From Parapristionchus giblindavisi (lineage: Eukaryota > Nematoda > Chromadorea > Rhabditida > Diplogasteridae), in assembly GCA_943737045.1 (NCBI GenBank), contig CALSFV010000363.1, forward strand, positions 186,001 through 250,000: a stretch of DNA of 64,000 bases, written 5' to 3'. This document shows positions 47,401-57,965 of this stretch, one piece after another. Position numbers and translations under genes: made by a program. The notes under the pieces are model-generated. The model saw only the letters and a list, made by a program, of their open reading frames with translations. It was not told the DNA's origin and searched no databases. Positions within the stretch are counted from its first letter, which is position 1, and each line of letters begins with the position of its first letter.

Positions 47401-48762
47401 TCGTTAATAATTCATAAACCTAAATAAATATCTCTTATTTTTGTTGTGATTGATTATGGGAATGGAACTAGTGCTAGAACTAGAACTAGTGAGTAGGAAG
47501 TATAGGGATAAGGGTAATTAATCATTTTATGCATAGAAGTGTACAGTCTAAATCGCTTCCACATATTACGAAATGACTCTTACCATTCAGTAGAATGAGG
47601 GGGGTGTTAATTGTTTACTTTAATAAATCTATGTTCGACATATACTCAGATAATGAAGATGAGCTATATCATGAGAGTGGTTTTACTGAGAGAGAAGGTT
47701 GTATTTCATGGGTTATCTTGATGTAATGATTACCTTGTCAACTTGTATTTAATCTTTCGTAAGCCTATATTTATATCTGTTGTTGTTGTTGTTGTTGTGA
47801 TTGAATTAGAGTATGAGAAAGGATTGTAGAATTAGTGAGTAGGAAGAGATGGATGATAGTAATTAATCATATTCTGGATAAAAGAGTACTGCCACAATCC
47901 CTTCTTCATTTTACGAAATGACTCTTGCTGTACCCATATAATCACGGCCTCGCAAGTTGTCTGGTTTGAGTGTTTATATCTCTCAATACCGATGAGCGGG
48001 AAAGACATTAACCTTTTTAATCCGGGCCTTCGTTTATCTTGGTACCTCTCCGTACCTCTTGACACCTATCTCTCTCTCTCTATCATTCACCCTTTAGCTT
48101 CAGTATATATTATATACTATAATGTATACAATTCGTTATGACTGGTAACTGGAGTGATTGCACTATAAGCTATCTGGGAAGTATTGTTGGTTCTCTCTCT
48201 CTTTTCTATTAGGCAGAGAGATAATGTAAAAGCAAGAGGGTATAGAGAAGCAGAGTGGGCGGAGTTTCGATGTGTGGGAGGAGGCCCCGCCCCTAGGTAG
48301 ATCAGTCTATAGCTTCATTAGTCGACCGTGCGGCTGCGTCTGTCTGGTAAGTCTTTGATGATTACTGTAATGATGATTTCAATTGTTTTTTGATCTTCAA
48401 ATGATCGATAATATGAATCATTGATCTACAAAAAATCGATAATGTGATGATTTTTCAAATTGATTACTGTACTTGTTTATTACTGTATTATTGAATACTG
48501 CACTTGTTTATTACTGTTGATTATTGTAGTAATTGATTAGAGTGATTTTATTGATTGGCTGATAAGAGTTGTCAATCATTATTATCATTTTGATTGATCT
48601 ACAAAAAATCGATAATGTAAACAAAAAATCAACTTAAAAAACATCTCAAAAACAAACAAAAAACAACTTAAAAAACAAACAAAAAACATCTCAAAAAACA
48701 TCTCAAAAAAACATCCTATAGACAGCTGTTTTTTATGTTATCGAGCCAGTACTATACTACTC

Positions 48763-49276
48763 TCGTGTTTTCATTAATCATATCATGAAACTCCGGTTTT
48801 GAAAAAGAGAAGTCGTAATGAGATTCCCGGAACCGCTTGGAATTAGTTATATCCTTATAGTGATCCCTTATAATGGATGAATACCATAAAAAGACGCTGG
48901 TTATGAATTTTGAGTATTTAATCGATGACTATTAAGATATCAGCATACCAATCGCTGTTCTTCCCTGCATTTCTCTATTATAAACATAATCGGATGAAGA
49001 TGATTGGGACAAGGAAACAGACCAATCAAGAAGTTCATGCCACTGACAATTACTTCAAGATAATCGCCGATGCATGGAATTAAAGAACAATATTAGGCGC
49101 TTTAAATAATTCGCTTTTCTCAATGAAGCATTCAATGTATATATCACTATAGAAATCATGATTTGTCCACTGAAGCTTCCGTTCTTTGTATTACCATATG
49201 TAAGTATACATCCACGGAAGAAAATTGTTGATAATTGTTGGATTGGATGAGCGATTGTATATTCAATAAACGCTAA
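48763..49276. other. No recognised gene (right flank of palindrome)
   Basis: Immediately outside the palindrome. A short frame at about 48797-48844 ends with a TAW-type tail, vaguely like the chemoreceptor B C-terminus (STWA). This is too weak to call as a displaced exon of chemoreceptor A. Confidence 0.35.
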
Positions 49277-49762
49277 TTGCTCACAATTTTCGCTTTTTTC
49301 GTTTCGAAAAAGTTGGTCGAGTGTTGTGAAAGAATGTGGCGTACAACATGTAGGTATGGTATGGCCTACAACAGGTATGCCAACCATCGCTGCGTTAGTG
49401 TTTATCAGGTTGAAAATGTCCATCTACGGATATTCTCGTTAGATCACGCTAATGGCCCGTGTAACGGCGAATTAAAAATATTTGAAAGCCGAGGTATTAA
49501 AAAGCACATAGTAAATCGGAAAAAAAAGGTCCAAATTCGCATTGTTTGGAAAGAACGCGAGATTTGTCTACGAATTTGCGACAATCTCGGAAAAGTCGTT
49601 CTAGAACACGGTACGTTCTGGAACAACATTAGGAACAATAATAAAATGTATTGGATTTTGACACCCAGAAGCTTATGGAGCAATTTAGAAGCTTGTGTAA
49701 TAATTAAGGAAAGAAGATCCCCTTTTATGACACTTCAGATTCATGAAGTGTTTCACTGTTAA
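49277..49762 (+). CDS. Hypothetical protein, 161 aa, single exon
   Basis: The longest non-repetitive frame in the window, from ATG to TAA. The first third is irregular and overlaps a 122-codon minus-strand frame. The part from residue 50 looks protein-like, with alternating hydrophobic segments (VQIRIVWKEREICLRIC, GKVVLEHGTFW, YWILTPRSLWSNLEACVII) and a basic patch (KKHIVNRKKK). This suggests a beta-sandwich fold. No signal peptide and no recognised family. The true start may be an upstream exon or an internal acceptor near 49365. It lies between the palindrome and chemoreceptor B on the same strand. Confidence 0.45.
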   Translation: MLTIFAFFVSKKLVECCERMWRTTCRYGMAYNRYANHRCVSVYQVENVHLRIFSLDHANGPCNGELKIFESRGIKKHIVNRKKKVQIRIVWKEREICLRICDNLGKVVLEHGTFWNNIRNNNKMYWILTPRSLWSNLEACVIIKERRSPFMTLQIHEVFHC

Positions 49763-49933
49763 AAGATCTCTCCCATAGTGTATCATCATATATATTAATT
49801 GTTTCATCGTTCTCACCAGGTGTAACTATCTAGACTAGAACCCATATTTATATACATTTTTTCTCAAAATTGTCGCGTTTGATTCAATCTTACGCCTTCT
49901 TACGATTAAGGGAGATCTTCATCGTTGCAATTC

Positions 49934-50862
49934 ATGCAACTTATGTACGATTGGATATCGATAGCTTTATGGGTCTTAGAACTTGCAATATTGGGTGCAG
50001 CCATAATCTTTACTGTGCTGGCTGTGAAAGAACTTTCCACGGATAACTTGCTTCATTATAATTTCAGGTATGTTCACGCACGGGTTCACACTTATATAAA
50101 ATACATTCAATATCTTTCAATTTGTCTAACATTAGTGTATATATTACTCGCTTCCCTTCATTTTTAATGTTTTTTTCCATGTAATTCTCAAATAGTAATC
50201 ACTCATTTAGTGGCAACCATCCTCAATTGTTTTTTCCTTGATAATGAAAAAAATATATTGATAAAATTGGCTGTATTTATGAATGCCTTTTTAGAGCTCT
50301 GACAATAATTCTCGTTCTCCGCACTCCTTTTCAATCAATAAGTAGATTGACTGTCATCTGCAATCGTGTATTCATCTACGGAGAAGAAGATCTACCTATA
50401 TTTGTAAGGCAATTAACATTGTACAGGTTAAACGACTCTGGTATTTTTCCGAGTATTAATTTTACTTCAAGAACAGTTCGAAATAGTTTCAATTCTAATC
50501 CACAAAAATTACAATAACTTATTAATCAACTTTTAGCCGGTAATTCTCGCTGGTAAGCGCTTTCAACAGTCTGTCGTTGGATTCACTCTTCTGTTTCTAT
50601 CGATTGAACGAATAGTGGCACTGATGGATAAAAGATATGAAGAACGATCGAAAGGAATCATAACTAGAATCATAATACCGATTGTTTTTGTAAGTTCCAA
50701 TTTGTACACTTTTTAATGCTGTCATGAATTATGACATTTGTTACTAGCTCCACCCATTTTGGAAGTTGTGTTTGGAGCACAGACGTTTTATAACGATATC
50801 TTTTACTCCGGGTAGGATGTTTAAAGCAAATCACGATGCGAAAGCTCAAAAATTAAGTGTAT

Positions 50863-50922
<60 letters not shown>

Positions 50923-50967
50923 ATATACTTAATTTGAGCGCTACAGAACATGGTATATTGAAGCGTC

Positions 50968-51009
<42 letters not shown>

Positions 51010-54000
51010 GACGCTTCAATATACCATGTTCTGTAGCGTTCAAATGTGGCTAAAGCAAGACTAGAGAACATGTAACGAGAAAGAAAAAACGTCCTTTGCA
51101 AGTTGAAAAACGTAGGGTGTTTTCCGAGAACCTAGTTAAATTATACATTACTGAGATTCCATTTTTATGCAAGTACACAATAATTAGATTCTTTCATATA
51201 AAGCAAATGTCACGAACACATTATGATTTATAAAACAAACAACAATATTAACAATTCTAAAAAAAATATTCAAAACAATTAAAATATACATTAAAATTAT
51301 CATAATTTCAGTTATCTCCGGGTGTTGTCATGCTTGTTCTATATCTTCTTGATTTCTGTAAGTTCTTCGTTTTACACCTTATAAAGCAGTACACTAAATA
51401 ACACAATGGAAGAGATTTTACCTTGGATTTCCCTAATTCACAACTTACAATGCTAATGTAATGTGGAACTATACATGCTCGTAAAATTGACCGCACACTT
51501 CAGGAAGCGGCCAAATTTCGTTTTATTCGACGTTTGATCTATATTTGCCAAATGAATTAACCAAAGAGTTCTGCAAATAGTATTTAATCATCAGATATCA
51601 TGGCAGGACGAATTGACAAATGCACCAAGAATTCATATTTAAAAATGTGTTTTTTTTAAAACACTAAAATAATGCGTGATCAGAGTTACATACATTGTCG
51701 AGAGAGTTACACACGGCGGCTCAATGATAGTAACTAAGAAGCTCTTGCCGGAGAAAGATAGTATCGCAAACTGAGTGATGATAAGCACTAAAACATCTAG
51801 GTTCCCAGCGCGAAAGTTGACTACGGTATTTCTGGGCGCTCGCTTCTGACTAAACCTATCATCGAGTTTTACGATTCGCGAGACATGCCGATATGGCTTA
51901 GTGGATAGAGCTTTTGTGTATCTATCCGAACCTCGTAGGTGTAGTTAAATGGCCAAAGTTAAATGTAGGGATTTCTCTTCATTGAACCGCCGTGTTACAA
52001 GAGTGCAGCGATGCGCCATGATAGCGAATATGATCTCGAATCAGTCTCTCAATTTATTGTTCTTGCTTCATATCAGCCCTTCAGCTCATGCTAAACACAC
52101 ACTTTTTACACATTCCTTGCGTTACCATTATGCGATTTAGTATTTGCATCCGATATTCTTTTTTCATTTAAATTTAAAAAAAGTTAAAAGTTAAAGTTTC
52201 TGTTAATAAAATATCAACTTTTCTGAGAAACTTTGCAATGATGAAATATGCTCGTAGTTCGTTAAAGGAATAAATATAGATTTTATTATAAGATCCACCG
52301 GTTGCAGCATGGCTCGGAGGATCGTCAGAGAGAATATTCATAGTTCTATCTTATCTAGCTGCACTACTGGTACGCGTTAATAATAATAATAATATTTATA
52401 CGTATTCAAACAGTGAAACGTGTGATCGAAGAAAAAGAGATCTGTTTGAGATATGTTCTACAGTTACGAAAGCTCAGGCGCCTCCTGAGCTAATATAACT
52501 CTCCGCATTGGCAACACTCTGGCGCAAACAAAGAAAGTGAGAGAGTGTGGCCAGAGAGGAGAGGATTAAACTAGCTCGGGTGTTCCTTTAAGACTGCGAT
52601 TCTCTCTACATTCTGCATTTTACTCCTACTTTGTTCAATTCTTTTCGAAACTTAAAATGTCGCATAATATTATTCAAATCATTTCCAAAACTATTCATAT
52701 CAATATTTGCAGACAACTTTGGTGGCTCGACAAATATCCACATATACTCTGAAACACCGCCACAAACTGGGATTACGGTTAAGGTTTATCCCAAACTATT
52801 AATTCATCATTATTTGCTGGCAATGCCAACATGGCCTTTTGACATGGCAATAGCTAGGTGGCAATAGCATGCCTTGTTTTCGATGATGATGACAAATCCT
52901 TTTTCAACAGTTGCTCCATCCTCCAGGCTGAAAACAAATTCGAATTTATGATTTTAGTGCCAAATTCACTTCAACGTCGAATCTTCGAGCGTCTCAAATG
53001 ATCCTTCCTTGTATATGCAATGAGGTTTTTTGCTACATGTTCACTGTAAGTTTGATTCTCTCTTTTCGCTCGCTTTCTTGTCCACTATGTTTCATTCTTT
53101 TTAAATTTAAATTTTATTTAAATGTTTGCTTTCTATTTTCCGCCCATAAGTTCCGATTCATGACTATGGTCCTTATAGTCCGTATAAAATGTACTTGTCT
53201 AATTGCCTTACTACTGCCTGCTAAACAGAGAAAGAACTATCGATTAAATCTTCCTTCTTTCCTCCCTTCCTTCCTCGCTTTCTCTGATCTAACAATAAGT
53301 ACTCTCTCACTTGTGCTCTCTCCCTAAACATAGAAACACATTGTGGCTGTGGCTAGTACTCTCGTACCAAATAAACAAGTGTATTTTATACGGTCAATGT
53401 TGATAAGGGTACTTGCAGGTATTCCTAAGTTTGTATGCCCTCTATGTCAATGGATATCCCATAGGAACAGATCCAACTAAGATCAGTCATATCTTCGATT
53501 TGGTTTGTCAATCCGATACCAACACATCTTTCAACTTTTTAAGGGAGAGTAACCTCTCTCATAGTCAAAGGCCTCTTCATTGCACACTATTTCTCTGTTC
53601 TCTAACAACGAGAGAGCGTAGCGCGTTGAAGAGACCGTTGATAAAGGTGTCGGTCTCTTTAACTCAAACTTCTCATTATCAGTGCTGAATTTTTTTTAGC
53701 TTTTGTAAACTTTTCGGAGTATAGCATTGTTTATTTTATGTGTATATTTGAACGAAACTGAATTGGCCTTGAATTATCATTTGCCTAGAAGTGATCTCAC
53801 GAAGGACTTCGTGTGCCCTGAATAACTTGATATCCTTTACCCTTTTCCTTTATTTAAAGATATGAGTGGAAATAAGAGAGAACACAGGCCGAAACACTGG
53901 ATCGTTTTATGTTCTTTCTAGTTCTTTATTAAAAATTTGCAACACAACCCATTTTCAGTCTTTCTCTTTGTCTCTTTCCTTATAATAGAATAAACATCAA

Positions 54001-54159
54001 CCTTTTCAGGTAGCAGCCTATCAATGTGTCTTCATCTCGTTCTTTCTCACATATCGTCGACGTCATTTCAAACGGGAAACTACATCGTCTCTGAATTCGC
54101 AAAATCGATCGAATGATGCCGATACTTACTTTACTTTATACAAGTCCACATGGGCGTAA
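49934..54159 (+). CDS. Chemoreceptor B: Sre-like seven-helix GPCR, at least 9 exons
   Basis: Paralogue of chemoreceptor A. Exons 49934-50067, 50295-50403, 50537-50689, 51312-51357, 52293-52369, 52713-52783 (end uncertain), about 52989-53045, 53419-53502 and 54010-54159. Starts MQLMYDWISIALWVLELAIL. FLSIERIVALMDKRYEE carries the Sre ER-x(2)-A-x(6)-YE motif. LSPGVVMLVLYLLDF, KHRHKLGLRLRF and MILPCICNEVFCYMF align with A. The last exon (VAAYQCVFISFFLTYRRRHF to TLYKSTWA, then TAA) gives the cytoplasmic tail that A lacks. Compared with A, A's exon 4 is split here by a 935-bp intron holding a TIR element. Around 52784-52988 the match to A (RF-x-EEN) is interrupted by about 140 bp and in-frame stops, so B may be damaged there or use splice sites not recognised here. 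Confidence 0.75.
50849..50938. repeat. Palindrome with (TA)n loop, first of two
   Basis: AATTAAGTGTATCAAATATA, a TA run (about 50866-50920), then TATATTTGATATACTTAATT. A perfect hairpin, in chemoreceptor B intron 3. Confidence 0.9.
50938..51043. repeat. Palindrome with (TA)n loop, second of two
   Basis: GCGCTACAGAACATGGTATA and TTGAAGCGTCCCATATATA, a TA run, then the mirror image through CCATGTTCTGTAGCG. It directly adjoins the first palindrome. Confidence 0.9.
51712..51994 (+). mobile_element. TIR element carrying a tRNA-like gene, copy 2
   Basis: Same 16-bp ends as 22363-22673. Target duplication TTACA at 51707-51711 and 51995-51999. The tRNA-like A box is near-intact at about 51890 but the B box is lost in a deletion (CTCGTAGGTGTAG). 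It lies in chemoreceptor B intron 4. Confidence 0.9.
52476..52591. mobile_element. MITE family A in chemoreceptor B
   Basis: CCTGAGCTAATATAACTCTC left arm, CTAGCTCGGGTG right arm, right TTAA at 52588-52591. The left TTAA is decayed. Confidence 0.75.
53540..53662. mobile_element. MITE family B in chemoreceptor B last intron
   Basis: TTAA at 53540-53543 and 53659-53662. Core CTGTTCTCTAACAACGAG. Confidence 0.85.
53745..53870 (+). mobile_element. Retrotransposon 3' tail remnant
   Basis: CTGAATTGGCCTTGAA, then CTTCGTGTGCC and TGAATAAC, as in 7235-7300. It lies in the last intron of chemoreceptor B. Confidence 0.6.
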
Positions 54160-54439
54160 AGATGGTGTCCCGCGAATATTTTTATTTATAATAGTAGAGG
54201 AGCTAATAAATAACATAATAAATACTCTCTGCACTAATGATAATGATTTAAAAGTGCGAAAAAAACTAATGTGTTTTTTCGTACCAAAACTGTGAAGATC
54301 TCCAAAGTTACTTTCTGCTAATTAATAATATTTATATATTTATCGTTTCTTGTACAAGAGAAAATTACTATATTGTTTGCATAATATATATTGATTAAAA
54401 AGGAAGAACAACGAAAAATACTGTTATAACTAGTTAACT

Positions 54440-54983
54440 AGCAGCTTTGATTCTATTTCAAAAATCCGCGGGGTTAGGGTAGTTTGCAATAGATAAATCA
54501 AGAATATTCCATTTATTAACATCTCGATTGGACAAGAAAGATCTAAATCTGCGACTGGAAATTCTATGAAAGAGTAGTTTTTGGGAATGTCCGCGGTTTC
54601 GGTGGCGTGAATTGGAGAAATTGAAGATTTTTCGGGGCCAATATCGATAAAGCCATTAATGATCTTGAAAGTAGTTGGGAAATGGCTGATGTTTCTACGG
54701 GTGGAAAGGGAATGGAGATGAAGAAGAGACAGCATGTGGGGGTAGAGGCTACTCTCCCTTTAAGGACAGATTCAACATACTCTTCCATTGATGAGGACGA
54801 CGGGGACCAAAATTCACTACAGTACTCGAGCAGAGGACGGACAAAGGTACAGAAAAGACGACTGTATACAGATACACTACGAGATGTAAACGATCGATAA
54901 ATATAACAACTTCTGGATTCATCTTTCCTAACTATGCTAGTAATGTGCTCAGTAGAGCAAGGAATCGTTGTAGGCTTTTCCAT
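54440..54983 (-). pseudogene. Non-LTR retrotransposon reverse transcriptase fragment
   Basis: On the minus strand: FVRPLLEYCSEFWSPSSSSM then EEYVESVLKG, the conserved thumb-region signature of CR1/Jockey-type polymerases. One frame over it continues HSLSTRRNISHFPTTFKIIN then GFIDI, and ends near ESKLLVN. At least one frameshift is needed. It is unlike the RTE-type fragment at 14814. Confidence 0.8.
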
Positions 54984-55845
54984 ATCTGAATTGTGACACT
55001 ATAGGCAGTGGGAATTAAATTTTCATTGATCGCTGGAATCATTAATGAATAATCCTTCATACGAAAGGCGCGAATTTTGAAAATTGAAAAGTTAGGCTAT
55101 AGGTTCTAAACCATTGATGTTGCTCTAACTACACCGAAGGAAAATTCTCTTAGAGTTAGGCTTTCTAACTGGACTACCACAGATAAAGGCTAGCTTACTC
55201 TAAACAATCTCAAAATACACGTTGGATAACATTATCAAACTCGAGATAGTGCCTAAAAACCATTGCCGCACATCACTGGTATTCACTATATTTATCCTTT
55301 CTTTATCCCAGATTTCATCTTGCAAATGTTTTATTCTAAGCTCATTTTGTCGCAGTAACATCCAGAGCCGTCACATTCCCTCCTCCTCCTCCCATTAACT
55401 CCACCTACTGCATAATTCCCGATGCTTTCTCACTATTTTCTCTTTCCTCCGTCTTCCATAGAGTTGGAATACTAAATTCCGGAACGTCCAGTCCCTAGTA
55501 TTTCTCTGTTTCTAAAAAAACTTTATTACATCAACAATTTGATATATGAACATTGTTTTCAATAAAACGCGAATACCAATGATGATTCTTTTCAGTTGTA
55601 TGTTGTATACAGTCATTTATTAAGTGATAAATAAGGAAAAATATTAAAATGAACCGTATACTTTATGTCATTCTTCTTAATTTTACGTATGGAACAAAGA
55701 ATAAGAATAAGAATAAGCATAATTGCATTTTATTGTATTTTCCCAATTGTAAATGTATTGATAGAGAATGAGAGAGGAGTTCACCAATCACTCGCTTTTC
55801 ATTTCTGTTTGCCATAGCCTTCACTGTCTAATCCGATTCTCGCTC
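54984..55845. other. No recognised gene
   Basis: AT-rich sequence with no splice-bounded coding frame that could be supported. Confidence 0.5.
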
Positions 55846-56277
55846 ACTTCTGTACCTCTTCTCTCCCTCTACCTCTTCTTCTCTCCCTCTACCTCTCCTT
55901 CTCTCCCTCTACCTCTCCCTCTGCCTCTTCTTCTCTCCCTCTGCCTCTTCTTCTCTCCCTCTACCTCTTCTTCTCTACCTCTCCTTCTCTCCCTCTACCT
56001 CTCCTTCTCTCCCTCTACCTCTCCCTCTGCCTCTTCTTCTCTCCCTCTGCCTCTTCTTCTCTCCCTCTACCTCTTCTTCTCTACCTCTCCTTCTCTCCCT
56101 CTACCTCTCCTTCTCTCCCTCTACCTCTCACTCTTCCTCTTCTTCTCTCTCTCTGCCTCTTCTTCTCTCCCTTTACCTCTTCTTCTCTCCTCTACCTCTT
56201 CTTCTCTCCTCCACCTCTTCTTCTCTACCTCTTCTTCTCTCCCTCTTACTCTCTCCCTCTCCTTCCGTCATTCCCAT
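55846..56277. repeat. CT-rich minisatellite
   Basis: Irregular array of CTCTACCTCTCCTTCTCTCC-like units. A roughly 117-bp block (CTCCCTCTGCCTCTTCTTCT and neighbours) occurs twice. The 171-codon frame across it is low complexity and is not a gene. Confidence 0.95.
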
Positions 56278-56569
56278 ACGTAAGATACGTCAAGCACCCT
56301 CTGCTCTTCCACTTACTTTATCACTCATCGTATTATCTCATTATTGCGCCATATTTCAATTCCAATTCCATTTATCTTATCAGCGCATCGACATACGAGT
56401 AGATCATTTAAATTAATAATATAAATGGATGTATTATTATATGTTTACTAGCACGTTAAAAATAATTTATATATGTTATTGTTAGTAATAATGTGCCCTA
56501 TGGTGTCATGTAGCGGAAATCTGCTGGCAACTCCTTCTCTCTGAGAGATTTCTACTTCATTCTAGATAC

Positions 56570-56690
56570 TTAAAGTCACACCCCAAGCTAATTTTACTCT
56601 CCGCATTGGCAATACTCTCTCGTAGACAAAGAAAGCGAGAGAGTGTGGCCAGAGCGGAGAGATTCAAATTAACTTGGGGTGTGGCTTTAA
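56570..56690. mobile_element. MITE family A, first of an adjoining pair
   Basis: TTAA at 56570-56573 and 56687-56690. Near-perfect CACCCCAAGCTAATTT arms. Confidence 0.9.
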
Positions 56691-56784
56691 AGCGATACCA
56701 CAGGCTATTTTGAAACTCTCCGCTCTGGCCACACTCTCTCACTTTCTTTGTCTAGAGAAAAATTAGCTTGGGGTGTGCCTTTAA
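56687..56784. mobile_element. MITE family A, second of pair, sharing a TTAA
   Basis: Starts at the right TTAA of the preceding copy and ends at TTAA 56781-56784. Part of the right core is deleted. Confidence 0.85.
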
Positions 56785-57005
56785 CAGTACGATAAATTCG
56801 TGTTAGTTCGTGTTGCGTTATATAACTTTGCACACTTTCTCCCCACTTTTTATGATTTTATAAAATAATTTTTTTGTGAATTTTGAATCCACGCAATATT
56901 CCCTACATATCTGTTGATTGGTAGTAGCCAAAAGTGATAGAGATAGATAGAGAATAAAGGGATGAAGAAGAACAACACTCACTCCCATTCCTTTCAAAGA
57001 TGGAT

Positions 57006-57204
57006 GGGAGAGGGAGAGGGAGAGGGAGAGGGAGAGGGAGAGGGAGAGGGAGAGGGAGAGGGAGAGGGAGAGGGAGAGGGAGAGGGAGAGGGAGAGGGAG
57101 AGGGAGAGGGAGAGGGAGAGGGAGAGGGAGAGGAAGAGGGAGAGGGAGAGGGAGAGGGAGAGGGAGAGGGAGAGGGAGAGGGAGAGGGAGAGGGAGAGGG
57201 AGAA
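57006..57204. repeat. (GGGAGA)n repeat, about 33 units
   Basis: About 200 bp of nearly perfect hexamer with one A substitution. One strand is pure purine. The Gly-Glu, Gly-Arg and Ser-Leu frames here are artefacts. Confidence 0.98.
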
Positions 57205-57757
57205 GCCCGGAAACTCTTCTATCTTAGTGACTTGATCGAATTTGTGCACAGCAGCCCATCCGGGGTGGAGAGATTGTGGCTCTTCTCAGAAAGGACTTTG
57301 TTTTACCCTCTCCTCTTCTCTTCTTTTCTCACGAATATAGATAAAGTATCATTCACTTCCTTCACTCATCCACTCATCTCATCCCTTACTTCTCAATTTG
57401 TTGTTTGTTCTCAGTATTTTGAGTAGATCTATCAATATTTTGGTAAGATTTCTTTATCACTCTCTGTCTAGCCACTGTTTTTTTTATATTTTATTTCTTA
57501 TTGGTTATGTTAAGTTGTTAAGAAAGTAAGAATTAATCGATATTTCGACCTCTATCTCGATATAACCGCACAGTATCAGCATGATATCTGCGCCCTCACA
57601 CTCTTCCGTTACGCTGTATATTATTACCATTCGTTAGTTCGTCGTCTAAATACGTCTAAATACGTTCACCGAAAGATTTCCCTTCACAAGGAAGATATTT
57701 TTTTATAAAGGATATTTTGGACCACCAAGCCTCTCGTATACAAATCAATCCGTTGTG

Positions 57758-57965
57758 CTCTGGTATTTCGAAACTTAAAGTCTACTTAAAGTTTTCACTT
57801 GAAGTAGACTTGTAAGTCTACTTAAAGTTAAGCGTAAGTCTACTTTAAGTGGTGTGATATACTGTAATGCATTTCGTCAAATGTTCTTTCACTTTAAGTT
57901 TACTTAAAGTAAACTTTAAGTCAGTAACGTAGTTTAAGTAGACTTTAAGTTTCGAAATACCGGAG
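57758..57965. mobile_element. MITE family C, intact copy
   Basis: CTCTGGTATTTCGAAACTTA to TTTCGAAATACCGGAG, with arms of repeated AAGTCTACTTAAAGT. Confidence 0.85.

Larger units (their letters stand above)
41346..48762 (-). repeat. Giant palindrome, right arm (7.4 kb)
   Basis: Reverse complement of 33628-41221. The inner 4 kb appears essentially identical. The outer 2-3 kb (beyond about 46 kb) has scattered substitutions and indels, for example an extra run of ACTAGAACTAG near 47470 and a missing (GA)n. The arm ends TACTACTC at 48762. The next bases are TCGT, the same four that precede the left arm. Confidence 0.97.

Noticed and set aside
54682..54900. 72-codon plus-strand frame
   Set aside because: Antisense shadow of the minus-strand reverse transcriptase fragment.
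55768..56283. 171-codon frame rich in Leu, Ser and Pro
   Set aside because: Lies in a polypyrimidine minisatellite. Low complexity, no splice or domain evidence.
57000..57227. Gly-Glu, Gly-Arg and Ser-Leu frames of up to 154 codons
   Set aside because: Artefacts of the (GGGAGA)n hexamer.
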